A stretch of 41,831 nt of DNA from an uncultured Eubacterium sp. (GTDB lineage Bacteria > Bacillota > Clostridia > Lachnospirales > Lachnospiraceae). The position numbers were made by a program, and so were the translations under genes. Below are positions 7,911 to 15,986 of this stretch, in pieces. The first letter of the stretch is position 1. Every line of letters starts with the position of its first letter. Where the stretch lies: the NCBI GenBank assembly GCA_945920185.1, contig CAMEJP010000013.1, positions 1 to 41,831 of the forward strand, in the 5' to 3' direction. The notes beneath the pieces are model-generated. The model had not been told where the DNA came from. It saw only the letters and a program-made list of their open reading frames with translations, and made no database searches.

Positions 7911-9398
7911 CTAAACAATAAGACAAACCAATCCGTTGTTATCATTCATGACTTTTTCCAGAGTATCCCTGATTTTATCAACATTTTCACCGGACATATT
8001 TCCTATCTTATCCTCTATTCCGCTGTCTACAATCTGTTCTATTGTCTTTCCGAATATATTTGTATCCCACATACCCTCATCGCTCTTTGCATTTTGTTTT
8101 ATGTAAGATATAAGATCCTCTGCCTGCTCCTTACTTCCTACAAGCGGTGAAATTTGCGTCTTTATTTCAGCATTTATCATGTGGATTGAAGGAGCTTTTG
8201 CGCTGATACTTACTCCGTATTTACTGCCGTTTTTAATAAGCTCCGGCTCTTCAAGAACTATCTCGGACTTTGCCGGAGTTACATATCCGTAACCGGTTTC
8301 CTTTACGCTCTTTACAGCCTGTGATACCTGTTCAAATTCCCTTTTTCTCATTGAAAGTTCTCCAAGCAGTTTAACAAGCTCATATTCATTGGAAATCTGC
8401 GTATCCGTAAGGCGGCTTATCGTATCATAATAATATTTATCAAACACCTTGATTTCCACGTCGGCAACGCCCTTATCCATAGCCATGCTGTCAAGCGACA
8501 TATTGCTTATAAACTGTGCCTCTTTCGGCGAAATGTCCATCTCAAGCATATCATTTATGGTATTTACGCTGTTAAGTACATTTCTTGCATTGCCTATAAG
8601 CTCATTCATTATCTCATCATCCGTCTGTAAAAGTTCCACCCATTTCGGTATATCAAAATTGATGACTGAAAGCGGGAACTGATACAGCACACTTTTCAAT
8701 ATGAGCATTATGTCCTCTTCCTTTAGCTGTTCACAGTTAAAAGGAAGCACCGGAACATTATATTTTTCCGTCATGGACTGTGCTCTGTCCTTGGTTTCCT
8801 TTGAGTGAGGAAATACCGTATTGAGCACCACAACAAAAGGCTTTCCCAAACCCTTCAGTTCATTTACAACCTTATTTTCTGCCTCTGCATAATTTTCAAC
8901 AGGAATTTCGCCGAATGAACCGTCCGTAGTCACAACAATTCCTATTGTGGAATGGTCGGTTATTACCTTTTTGGTACCTATGTGTGCCGCCTCGGTAAAC
9001 GGTATTTTTTCGTCAAACCAGGGGGTCTTTACCATTCTTTCCTTGAAATCTTCTATGTATCCGGCAGCTCCCTCAACTATGTAGCCTACGCAGTCTATAA
9101 GCCTTATGTTCACGTTGCAATCCTTATCAAGCACTATTTTTGCAGCTTCCCTCGGCACAAATTTAGGCTCTGTAGTCATAATGGTTTTGCCTGTGGCAGA
9201 CTGCGGAAGTTCATCCAATGTGCGCAACTTATCATTTTCGTCCGCTATATTCGGTATAACACATACATCCATAAACCTTTTGATAAATGTTGATTTTCCT
9301 GTTCTTACAGGACCCACAACACCTATATATATGTCGCCGTTCGTTCTCGTACTTATATCATTGTACAAATCATATGTACCATTGTCATATTTTCCCAT
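7911..9398 (-). CDS. spoIVA: Stage IV sporulation protein A, spore-coat basement-layer ATPase
   Basis: SpoIVA is made in the mother cell and polymerises, using ATP, on the outer forespore membrane to form the base of the coat; it is also needed for cortex. The 495-residue product is full length (492 in B. subtilis). It has a GTPase-like N-terminal domain with the unusual P-loop GPVRTGKST (29-37), the DELPQSATGKTIMTTEPKF segment and LIDCVGYIVEGA, followed by the middle and C-terminal polymerisation domains. Start: ATG with AGGAGG seven bases upstream. It has its own sigma-E-type promoter overlapping the end of the upstream gene, so mother-cell expression is expected. It marks the organism as being from an endospore-forming lineage. 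Confidence 0.97.
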   Translation of the reverse strand: MGKYDNGTYDLYNDISTRTNGDIYIGVVGPVRTGKSTFIKRFMDVCVIPNIADENDKLRTLDELPQSATGKTIMTTEPKFVPREAAKIVLDKDCNVNIRLIDCVGYIVEGAAGYIEDFKERMVKTPWFDEKIPFTEAAHIGTKKVITDHSTIGIVVTTDGSFGEIPVENYAEAENKVVNELKGLGKPFVVVLNTVFPHSKETKDRAQSMTEKYNVPVLPFNCEQLKEEDIMLILKSVLYQFPLSVINFDIPKWVELLQTDDEIMNELIGNARNVLNSVNTINDMLEMDISPKEAQFISNMSLDSMAMDKGVADVEIKVFDKYYYDTISRLTDTQISNEYELVKLLGELSMRKREFEQVSQAVKSVKETGYGYVTPAKSEIVLEEPELIKNGSKYGVSISAKAPSIHMINAEIKTQISPLVGSKEQAEDLISYIKQNAKSDEGMWDTNIFGKTIEQIVDSGIEDKIGNMSGENVDKIRDTLEKVMNDNNGLVCLIV

Positions 9399-9404
9399 AA
9401 AAAA

Positions 9405-9439
9405 CCTCCTGCATATACTATTAAAATATATGCGGGAGG
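9405..9439 (-). terminator. Terminator-like hairpin overlapping the spoIVA ribosome site
   Basis: On the minus strand CCTCCCGCATATA (from 9439) pairs over 13 bp, one of them G-U, with TATATGCAGGAGG (to 9405), then TTTTTT and the spoIVA ATG. The 3' arm is the spoIVA Shine-Dalgarno. Transcripts entering from the upstream gene would be terminated or would have the ribosome site masked. A sigma-E transcript should start near 9418, inside the loop, and lack the 5' arm. Confidence 0.65.
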
Positions 9440-9452
9440 CATACTAATATTC
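9425..9452 (-). promoter_or_regulatory. Sigma-E (mother-cell sporulation) promoter of spoIVA
   Basis: Minus strand GAATATT (9446-9452), 13 bases, CATATATT (9425-9432), close to the Bacillus sigma-E pattern KMATATT-N13/14-CATACAHT. It overlaps the last codons of the 75-residue gene upstream. Confidence 0.7.
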
Positions 9453-9455
9453 CAA

Positions 9456-9683
9456 CTATCTGTTTACAAGCCTGTAATATCTCTGAATTTCGTATTCTGC
9501 GACATCCTTCCTGTCAAGACTGTAGGACTTATTCACCAAAGTATACGTATTATTGCCGCCTGACGACTTTCTATCTTTTATAATGTATCTTTCTGGAAAG
9601 TCGCCTTTTGTCTCTAATTCGTCGCCTACCTGAAAAGCAAAACTATCTTTTTTACCTGTTATAATTCTATCGAACAATCCCAT
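9456..9683 (-). CDS. 75-residue protein of unknown function
   Basis: The family is not recognised. The product begins MGLFDRIITGKKDSF, has a central strand-rich stretch (FQVGDELETKGDFPERYIIKDRK) suggesting a small beta-barrel or SH3-like fold, and ends in a charged, Tyr-rich helix (EYEIQRYYRLVNR). No TM segment or signal peptide. The ATG at 9683 is preferred over a GTG three codons upstream because AAAGGA lies ten bases before it but only one base before the GTG. It has its own promoter. Its transcript runs into the hairpin that guards spoIVA. Confidence 0.7.
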   Translation of the reverse strand: MGLFDRIITGKKDSFAFQVGDELETKGDFPERYIIKDRKSSGGNNTYTLVNKSYSLDRKDVAEYEIQRYYRLVNR

Positions 9684-9729
9684 ACTTAACACATCCTTTC
9701 ACTCTAAATTCACTTCCGTCTCTATTTAT

Positions 9730-9757
9730 ATTATACTATACTTTCAATCATTTTCAA
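9730..9757 (-). promoter_or_regulatory. Promoter of the 75-residue gene
   Basis: Minus strand TTGAAA (9752-9757), 16 bases, TATAAT (9730-9735). Confidence 0.55.
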
Positions 9758-9831
9758 TTACATTTATGTGAACTTTGTTTAACATTTTGTAACAAATGAG
9801 GTCCCTCAATAGCAGTCTTTTACGCAAACAA

Positions 9832-9856
9832 GGACACTACGCCATGCGAAGTGCCC
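9832..9856 (-). terminator. Terminator of the 221-residue gene
   Basis: On the minus strand GGGCACTTCGC pairs with GCGTAGTGTCC (one G-U, one T-T mismatch) around ATG, then TTGTTT. The T-tract is imperfect. Confidence 0.6.
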
Positions 9857-9884
9857 TAATACACAAAATACAAATTATTACAGA

Positions 9885-10550
9885 TTAATTGCTGCCGTTC
9901 TGTGTTTCCTTAATGAACCTATCTATCTTCATTATCTCAACACGCAGATTCCTAAGATGCTCAATATGCTTACTGAAGTCACCGCCATCATTCAGAATAT
10001 CAAGTGCTCTTACGCTTGAGCCATCCACCTCTGAAAGAACAATGGCATTGTACTGGTTAGAATCAACGGCATCCTCAATGCTCTTAAGTGCCGCAACAAG
10101 TCTTGACTTATATGAAACAATCTCATCCTCCAGCTTTTTCATACGATCCATTTCTTTTCTGACTTTCATCTTAGCCACGATAGAACCTGTATCTACAATC
10201 TCATCTCCCTTATTAAACTTATAAACCATCACATATGGATCCATAATCTTAATAAGTTCCTGACCGATTTCAAACTGTGCATTTCTGCTCTTGATAAAAT
10301 TATTGACATCAGGGTCTACCTTCGGATATGTAAAAAGGTCACCTTCAAGATAGTACACACCACTCTTGCTTGTGATTATGTTATCTTCCATTCTGTAAAA
10401 TCTAAAACCTATAATCTTGACATCACTGTCGGGATTGTTAAGTGCCAAGGCTCTCTCCATAGCCACTTCCTTATCCCATTCGTCAACAGGTTCATTGTTA
10501 TTAATGATACCGAAACCAACATTTAAAAATTGTACATAATTCTGTGTCAT
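9885..10550 (-). CDS. 221-residue cytoplasmic protein of unknown function
   Basis: The family is not recognised. The product has no signal peptide or TM helix. The first 120 residues look alpha/beta, with VKIIGFRFYRMEDN and GVYYLEGDLFTYPKVD. A Lys/Glu/Met-rich helical stretch (about 125-160, KMKVRKEMDRMKKLEDEI) is a likely coiled coil, followed by a second helical region that ends in a polar tail. It is monocistronic: a perfect consensus sigma-A promoter and a 17-bp palindrome upstream, a terminator downstream. The ribosome site is modest (GGGGA, nine bases before ATG). The palindrome suggests that transcription or leader structure is controlled. It lies between spoIVA and gpsA but shows no sign of belonging to either pathway. 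Confidence 0.75.
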   Translation of the reverse strand: MTQNYVQFLNVGFGIINNNEPVDEWDKEVAMERALALNNPDSDVKIIGFRFYRMEDNIITSKSGVYYLEGDLFTYPKVDPDVNNFIKSRNAQFEIGQELIKIMDPYVMVYKFNKGDEIVDTGSIVAKMKVRKEMDRMKKLEDEIVSYKSRLVAALKSIEDAVDSNQYNAIVLSEVDGSSVRALDILNDGGDFSKHIEHLRNLRVEIMKIDRFIKETQNGSN

Positions 10551-10593
10551 CGCTGCGCATCCCCATTCCGTTATATTATTTTTAAGAAATCCG

Positions 10594-10610
10594 CTATCAC
10601 AATGTGATAG
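10594..10610. promoter_or_regulatory. 17-bp palindrome, candidate operator
   Basis: CTATCACA-A-TGTGATAG is a perfect 8+8 palindrome with a one-base centre. It sits in the leader of the 221-residue gene, 49 bases downstream of the -10. The regulator is not known. Confidence 0.5.
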
Positions 10611-10658
10611 TTACATCTCATATGTTATATAAATGTTGTTTGTTCTCTAATACTTTAA

Positions 10659-10687
10659 ATTATAAGATACTTAATCTTTAATGTCAA
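10659..10687 (-). promoter_or_regulatory. Consensus sigma-A promoter of the 221-residue gene
   Basis: Minus strand TTGACA (10682-10687), 17 bases, TATAAT (10659-10664): a perfect match with ideal spacing. The leader is about 100 bases. Confidence 0.85.
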
Positions 10688-10768
10688 TAACAACTTGACA
10701 AAATAATCACTAAGTTTTGCATATATTTATTGACAATTAAACAAATTTTTTCGTTTTATGACTTAATA

Positions 10769-11773
10769 TTACCATGAAAGCGATGAATGTTCCACAGTTT
10801 TATCGCGAAGCATAAGGTCTTTTATTGCATCCTTAGCCGCCCTGCCTTCAAACAATATTAAGTTTACCTGAGTTACAATAGGCATTTCAACATTGTACTT
10901 TTTTGAAAGTGCAAATGCCGCCTTGGCAGAATACACGCCTTCAACCACCATATTTACCTCGCGCATAGCTTCATCCATGGTGTATCCCTTTCCAATAAGT
11001 ATTCCCGCACGCCTGTTTCTGCTGTGCATACTTGCACATGTAACTATAAGGTCTCCTATTCCCGAAAGACCGTAAAATGTCTCAAGCTTTCCGCCCATAG
11101 CCACTCCAAGTCGGCTTATCTCTGCCATTCCTCTCGTTATAAGAGCCGCTTTTGTGTTGTCTCCATACTCTAAACCGTCTGCCATACCTGCAGCAAGTGC
11201 TATAACATTTTTTAAAGAGCCTCCAAGCTCAATACCTAAAATATCCGGGCTTGTATATACTCTGAAAACCTCACTCATAAAGGCATTCTGAATATACTCG
11301 GCTGTATTTTTATCCTTTGCTCCAACCACACATGTAGTAGGTATACCTCTTGCAACTTCTTCAGCATGGCTTGGTCCCGACAAAATAGCCACATTGGCAT
11401 TTGGAATTTCATCATTTATGATGTCAACCATACTTTCGAGTGTATTTTCCTCTATACCTTTTGCCACATTTACTATAATCTGACCGTCTTTAACATATGG
11501 CTTCATCTTTGCAGCCGTACTTCTGACATAAGGCGAGGCAACAGCCACCACTGCTATCTCCTTGTCGTTAAGTGCCTCCTGCAAATCAGATGTCAGATAT
11601 ATGTTCTCCGGTATGTGAACACCTTTAAGACATCTTTCATGCTCTCTTTTCTTCTCAAGCATCTCAATCTCATCAGGAAGAGCCGACCAAACTGTAACCT
11701 TATGTCCGTTATTATTTAGAAGAAGGGCTATTCCAAGTCCCCAGCCGCCTGCTCCTAATACACTTATGTTCAT
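10769..11773 (-). CDS. gpsA: NAD(P)-dependent glycerol-3-phosphate dehydrogenase
   Basis: GpsA reduces dihydroxyacetone phosphate to sn-glycerol 3-phosphate, the backbone for phospholipids. The 334-residue product is full length: Rossmann dinucleotide site GAGGWG (8-13), ILSGPSHAEEVARG near 130, and the catalytic block ELGGSLKNVIALAAGMADG with its conserved Lys, then a helical C-terminal domain. It is the third gene of der-plsY-gpsA, supplying the substrate for PlsY encoded just upstream. The 53-base gap to plsY holds two small hairpins, the second of which includes the GGAGG ribosome site. Confidence 0.97.
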   Translation of the reverse strand: MNISVLGAGGWGLGIALLLNNNGHKVTVWSALPDEIEMLEKKREHERCLKGVHIPENIYLTSDLQEALNDKEIAVVAVASPYVRSTAAKMKPYVKDGQIIVNVAKGIEENTLESMVDIINDEIPNANVAILSGPSHAEEVARGIPTTCVVGAKDKNTAEYIQNAFMSEVFRVYTSPDILGIELGGSLKNVIALAAGMADGLEYGDNTKAALITRGMAEISRLGVAMGGKLETFYGLSGIGDLIVTCASMHSRNRRAGILIGKGYTMDEAMREVNMVVEGVYSAKAAFALSKKYNVEMPIVTQVNLILFEGRAAKDAIKDLMLRDKTVEHSSLSW

Positions 11774-11779
11774 AGTTTC

Positions 11780-11809
11780 CTCCGTTCCGAAGCGTTATCG
11801 CAGATACGC
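11780..11809 (-). other. Tandem hairpins masking the gpsA ribosome site
   Basis: On the minus strand GCGTATC-TGC-GAT(A)ACGC is followed at once by CTTCG-GAA-CGGAG, whose 3' arm carries the Shine-Dalgarno. The segment from ACGCTTC to ATGAA is almost the same as the end of the rlmH leader, and the second hairpin matches CTCCG-GAA-CGGAG at 1223-1235. Confidence 0.5.
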
Positions 11810-11826
11810 ATCGTAAATGTCAAGTT

Positions 11827-12474
11827 TTATGATTTTTTCTGTCCTATTTTTCGTTCATTTCCCGCAGCAAGCCTCTTTATGTTTTCCCTGTGGCGGACAA
11901 AGGCAAGCAGCGTTATGATAAAGACTATAATATATGCTTCCAAAAGATTTCCCGTACCCATATTGTAGTCGCCGAGACATCCAAATATTACAAATTCAAA
12001 GAAAAATGCAAGCATCATTGAAAGCGACGCCAATGACACATACTTTGTGGTAAACATGGTAATCATAAACGTACAAAATCCTGCTATCGCCATAATAAAA
12101 TTGTAAGGCACAAACGAAAGTATGACACCGCTTGAAGCCGCAATACCTTTTCCACCCTTAAACCCTAAATAAAACGGATAATTGTGTCCAAGCACTACTC
12201 CAAGACCCGAATAGCAAAACAGCAGCACTTCAATGTCGCGGTGAAAACGTCCAAGCAGAAGATGAACGACAACGGCAGCAGCCACAGCCTTTAACATATC
12301 AACAAAATATGTTATAAAGCCTGCCTTTTTGCCAAGCGTTCTCATAACGTTTGTAGTACCTGCATTTCCGCTTCCGTAATCTCTTATGTCAATATGATGA
12401 AGCCTTCCGTAAATATATCCAGCCTGAATTATGCCGAAAAAGTATCCAATAATCAAAGCAAGTATTCTACTCAT
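11827..12474 (-). CDS. plsY: Glycerol-3-phosphate acyltransferase PlsY
   Basis: PlsY is a membrane enzyme that moves the acyl group from acyl-phosphate (made by PlsX, encoded at 34.4-35.5 kb) to glycerol 3-phosphate, giving lysophosphatidic acid. The 215-residue product has about five to six hydrophobic segments and the family motifs GSGNAGTTNVMRTLG (34-48) and GHNYPFYLGFKGGKGIA near 105-120. The length is normal. It starts two bases after the der stop and precedes gpsA, a conserved Firmicute operon. The C-terminus is basic (NERKIGQKKS). Confidence 0.97.
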   Translation of the reverse strand: MSRILALIIGYFFGIIQAGYIYGRLHHIDIRDYGSGNAGTTNVMRTLGKKAGFITYFVDMLKAVAAAVVVHLLLGRFHRDIEVLLFCYSGLGVVLGHNYPFYLGFKGGKGIAASSGVILSFVPYNFIMAIAGFCTFMITMFTTKYVSLASLSMMLAFFFEFVIFGCLGDYNMGTGNLLEAYIIVFIITLLAFVRHRENIKRLAAGNERKIGQKKS

Positions 12475-12476
12475 AG

Positions 12477-13805
12477 CTATTGCTCCTTCTCTTTTCTTTC
12501 TCTTATGATAAACCTGAGAGATGTTCCGTTAAAGCCAAACGCATTTCTTATTCTGTTTTCAATGTATCTTGTATATGAGAAATGCATAAGCTGCTTGTCA
12601 TTTACAAATATGACAAACGTAGGCGGCTTTACCGACACCTGTGTAATATAATACAGTTTAAGTCTTTTTCCTTTATCAGAAGGAGGCTGCTGCATTGCTA
12701 CCGCCTCTGTCATAATCTCATTGAGAACACCTGTCTGAACCCTTAAATTCTGATTTTCAATGACACTGTCTATAATATCATATATTTTAAACAGTCTCTG
12801 ACCTGTTGCGGCAGACACAAAGGTAAGCTCCGCATAAGGTATAAAAGACAGTATCTGCTCTACTTTTTCCTTAAAACGGTAGATTGTCTTATCATCCTTC
12901 TCGATGGCATCCCACTTGTTGACCGCTACTATTATTCCCTTGCCGCGCTCATGGGCAATGCCCGCAATCTTTGCATCCTGCTCCGTAACGCCCTCGGTAG
13001 CGTCTATAACCACAATAACCACATCTGCCCTGTCAACAGCGGCTACGGTCCTTATAATACTGTAACGCTCAAGTTCCTCTTTTATCTTGTTCTTTCTTCT
13101 GAGTCCTGCCGTATCTATGAAAATGTATTCTTTTCCGTTATGCTTTACCGCCGTATCGACAGCATCTCTCGTAGTACCTGCGATATCGGACACTATAACT
13201 CTGTTCTCTCCGATAAGCTTGTTGATAATGGATGATTTACCCACGTTCGGTTTTCCCACAATGGCAATTCTCGGACGCTCATCCTCAGTATCTTCAAGCA
13301 TATCAAGTGTAAAATGACTTGTTACGGCTTCAAGCATATCGCCCATTCCAAGTCTTGAAGATGCGCTTACGGGTATCGGATCACCTATTCCGAGATTGTA
13401 AAACTCGTACACATCAGGCATAAGCTTGTCAAAATTGTCAACCTTGTTGACCACAAGAACTATCGGCTTGTGAGAACGCCTTAACATATCAGCTACCTTT
13501 GCGTCAGAATCCACAAGACCCTGTCTTACGTCAACCAGGAAAATGATAACATCCGCCGTAGCTATGGCTATCTCTGCCTGTTCTCTCATCTGCGAAAGTA
13601 TAATATCGTTGCTCTCCGGCTCAATACCGCCTGTATCTATTAGCGTAAACTGCATATCAAGCCATTCAACTTCTGCATATATTCTGTCTCTTGTCACACC
13701 CGGAGTATCCTTTACTATGGATATCTGCTCTCCGGCAATGGCATTAAACAATGTCGATTTACCCACGTTAGGCCGTCCTACAATGGCGACTATAGGTTTA
13801 CTCAT
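12477..13805 (-). CDS. der: Ribosome-associated GTPase Der (EngA)
   Basis: Der is an essential GTPase with two G domains that acts in late 50S subunit assembly. The 442-residue product shows GRPNVGKS (10-17) with DTPG and NKVD in the first domain, GKPNVGKS (184-191) with DTAG and NKWD in the second, and a KH-like C-terminal domain (about 350-442). The length is typical. Translation starts at ATG with ACGGAG upstream. It is first in der-plsY-gpsA and divergent from prs. I could not assign a convincing promoter in the shared 159-base gap for this direction. Confidence 0.98.
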   Translation of the reverse strand: MSKPIVAIVGRPNVGKSTLFNAIAGEQISIVKDTPGVTRDRIYAEVEWLDMQFTLIDTGGIEPESNDIILSQMREQAEIAIATADVIIFLVDVRQGLVDSDAKVADMLRRSHKPIVLVVNKVDNFDKLMPDVYEFYNLGIGDPIPVSASSRLGMGDMLEAVTSHFTLDMLEDTEDERPRIAIVGKPNVGKSSIINKLIGENRVIVSDIAGTTRDAVDTAVKHNGKEYIFIDTAGLRRKNKIKEELERYSIIRTVAAVDRADVVIVVIDATEGVTEQDAKIAGIAHERGKGIIVAVNKWDAIEKDDKTIYRFKEKVEQILSFIPYAELTFVSAATGQRLFKIYDIIDSVIENQNLRVQTGVLNEIMTEAVAMQQPPSDKGKRLKLYYITQVSVKPPTFVIFVNDKQLMHFSYTRYIENRIRNAFGFNGTSLRFIIRERKEKEQ

Positions 13806-13898
13806 TTATATAAATCTCCGTTTCTGTAATATTCTATAATAATTCCCATTAGTTTCCTAATCTATAATAACAACATTTTCTGCCTTTGTAAAGTCTAA

Positions 13899-13918
13899 AA
13901 TACCTTGACGTAGGTATT
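13899..13918. promoter_or_regulatory. Palindrome AATACCT-N6-AGGTATT over the prs -35, candidate operator
   Basis: Perfect 7-bp half-sites separated by six bases; the -35 hexamer of the prs promoter (13905-13910) lies at the dyad centre. A repressor bound here would block RNA polymerase. The regulator is unknown. Confidence 0.5.
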
Positions 13919-13934
13919 GTTTAGGTGTTATAAC
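13905..13934 (+). promoter_or_regulatory. Promoter of the prs operon
   Basis: TTGACG (13905-13910), 18 bases, TATAAC (13929-13934), 30 bases before the prs ATG. Confidence 0.6.
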
Positions 13935-13964
13935 TTTTATAGCACTACAAACACGGAGGAAATT

Positions 13965-15143
13965 ATGCATACTTATCATTTTGAAAATACCATACCCGTA
14001 GCTCCTCTTAAAATAGCAGCTATGGAAAGCTGCAGGGAACTCGGTCAGAAGGTAAACGACTATATTGTGGCTTTCAGAAAAGAAAGAATGAGCAGAATTC
14101 AGGGAAATATAGCCTTTAACGGATATCTGGAGGACAGTTATCTTTTAAACTGCTCCTGCCCAAGATTCGGTTCGGGAGAAGCAAAAGGCGTTGTAAAGGA
14201 ATCTATACGAGGCACGGACCTCTTTATTATGACCGATGTATGTAACCACAGTTTAACATATACTGTTTCAGGATATACTAATCATATGTCACCTGATGAC
14301 CATTATCAGGACTTAAAGAGAATTATCGCAGCTACCAATGCTCACGCTCACAGAACAACGGTTATTATGCCGTTTCTGTACGAAAGCCGCCAGCACAAAA
14401 GAAGCAAGCTCGAATCACTTGACTGTGCTCTTTCTCTTGAGGAACTGGTATCCATGGGTGTATCAAACATCATAACCTTTGACGCACATGACCCACGAAT
14501 CAGCAATTCAATTCCTCTTTACGAGTTTGAAAACTTTATGCCGCCTTATCAGTTTATAAAGGCAATTCTTCGCGGAGACGACACTTTAAAAATTGACAAG
14601 GAGCATCTGATGATCATATCACCTGACGAGGGTGCCATGGACAGAGCCGTGTATTTTGCAAATGTTCTCGGCGTAGACATGGGTATGTTCTACAAAAGAC
14701 GTGACTACTCTACCGTAATAAACGGCAAAAATCCTATTGTTGCACACGAATTTTTAGGTTCCGACCTTAACGGAAAGGATGTTATTATTGTTGATGATAT
14801 GATTTCTTCGGGAGAAAGTATGCTCGACGTTGCAAAAGAGCTCAAAAACAGAGGTGCAAACAGAGTATTTATATGTACCACTTTTGGTCTGTTTACGGAC
14901 GGTTTCAGCAAATTTGACGAATACTATGCAAAGGGCTATATATCAAAGGTTGTAACCACTAACCTTACTTACAGAAGTCCTGAGCTTCTTGAAAAGCCTT
15001 ACTATGCAGGTGCCGATATGAGCAAATTCCTCGCCACCATCATTGATACATTTAACCATGACGTATCAACAGGAAACGTAATCGACCCTACTGAGAAAAT
15101 CCAGATATTGGTTGAAAATTACAATAAAAACAACGGCTTATAA
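13965..15143 (+). CDS. prs: Divergent ribose-phosphate pyrophosphokinase (PRPP synthetase)
   Basis: PRPP synthetase makes phosphoribosyl pyrophosphate from ribose 5-phosphate and ATP for purine, pyrimidine, NAD, His and Trp synthesis. At 392 residues it is longer than the usual ~315. Recognisable parts: YESRQHKRSK (about 139-148), where the classical catalytic loop YARQDRK sits; FDAHDPRI (173-180); SPDEGAMDRA (219-228); and the PRPP loop VIIVDDMISSGES (273-285), which replaces the usual DDMIDTAGT. The PRTase fold is certain; substrate details are inferred. The ATG at 13965 is chosen for the ACGGAGG before it. A membrane protein follows 15 bases later in the same operon. Confidence 0.85.
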   Translation: MHTYHFENTIPVAPLKIAAMESCRELGQKVNDYIVAFRKERMSRIQGNIAFNGYLEDSYLLNCSCPRFGSGEAKGVVKESIRGTDLFIMTDVCNHSLTYTVSGYTNHMSPDDHYQDLKRIIAATNAHAHRTTVIMPFLYESRQHKRSKLESLDCALSLEELVSMGVSNIITFDAHDPRISNSIPLYEFENFMPPYQFIKAILRGDDTLKIDKEHLMIISPDEGAMDRAVYFANVLGVDMGMFYKRRDYSTVINGKNPIVAHEFLGSDLNGKDVIIVDDMISSGESMLDVAKELKNRGANRVFICTTFGLFTDGFSKFDEYYAKGYISKVVTTNLTYRSPELLEKPYYAGADMSKFLATIIDTFNHDVSTGNVIDPTEKIQILVENYNKNNGL

Positions 15144-15158
15144 AACGGAGGTTATTAT

Positions 15159-15926
15159 TTGAAAAAGTATCACAAAATTATTTTTAACTGTATGGCTGTG
15201 ATTATTACATTGCTGCTTACGGCTACCACCGTGCTTGCGGCTGACAAAGAATATAAGCTGAAGGATATTGACCTTACCGTAACCGCACCTGATGACCTTA
15301 TCGTATTCACGCGTGAAACCACAGCCTCTAATCCTAATTATGACTATATTGACAAGGAAGCCTTAGAGCTTACCGCTGACATGGAGCAGAAAAATATGTA
15401 TCTGTATGCCATAGATAAGGACAGCACCTATGACATAACAATCATAGCCACAAGGGCTCCTTCAAGTCTTGAATACTACAACAACTGCACTGACGAAGAA
15501 ATTGACACCATTATGGCTACTAACAGGCGCGATTTGGAAGCCATACCTAATCTTACCGTTAACAGCATAGATGTATACGAGCAGTCTGACACAAAAATGA
15601 TACGTTATGATGTCGTAAACGCATCCGAATCCGACGGACTGAACAAAGTATACATCATAGAATATGACACGGTATTTCAGGACTTTGAATACACCATAAA
15701 ACTTCAGTCTTACGGCAAAGAGATTTCCGACGATACTCTTCGGATGTTTGATGATATGGTTAAGAATATGTCATTTTCCGAGCTTAGCGGAAGCTCAGTA
15801 AGAACAAGAATTGTAAACGAAGCGCTTGAGCTTTTTATAGGTGCAGCCATGTTTATAGCTTTTCTTGGTATTATCCTCTTTATCCTTAATATGAGTAAAA
15901 AGAACAAAAAGAAACACGTTCTGTAA
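15159..15926 (+). CDS. Signal-peptide, membrane-anchored extracytoplasmic protein of unknown function
   Basis: The family is not recognised. The 255-residue product has a cleavable-looking signal peptide (basic start, hydrophobic 8-26, AA/D near 27-29), an extracytoplasmic domain of about 195 residues rich in Asp/Thr/Tyr with alternating strands, then one TM helix (about 225-244) and a basic cytoplasmic tail (MSKKNKKKHVL). The topology is therefore outside domain, single anchor, short inner tail. The start is TTG (15159-15161) with ACGGAGG upstream; no ATG fits. It shares the prs transcript, and a terminator follows. A role in sensing or adhesion cannot be told from sequence. Confidence 0.8.
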   Translation: MKKYHKIIFNCMAVIITLLLTATTVLAADKEYKLKDIDLTVTAPDDLIVFTRETTASNPNYDYIDKEALELTADMEQKNMYLYAIDKDSTYDITIIATRAPSSLEYYNNCTDEEIDTIMATNRRDLEAIPNLTVNSIDVYEQSDTKMIRYDVVNASESDGLNKVYIIEYDTVFQDFEYTIKLQSYGKEISDDTLRMFDDMVKNMSFSELSGSSVRTRIVNEALELFIGAAMFIAFLGIILFILNMSKKNKKKHVL

Positions 15927-15934
15927 ATTATAAC

Positions 15935-15986
15935 GGCTCTGATATATACTGTTTTCTTCAGACAGCACATTTCAGAGCCTTTTTTT
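15935..15986 (+). terminator. Terminator of the prs operon, overlapping the pgeF 3' end
   Basis: GGCTCTGA (15935-15942) pairs with TCAGAGCC (15972-15979), with CTGT/ACAG pairing inside the long loop, then seven Ts. The 3' arm encodes the last codons and stop of the converging pgeF. Confidence 0.75.
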
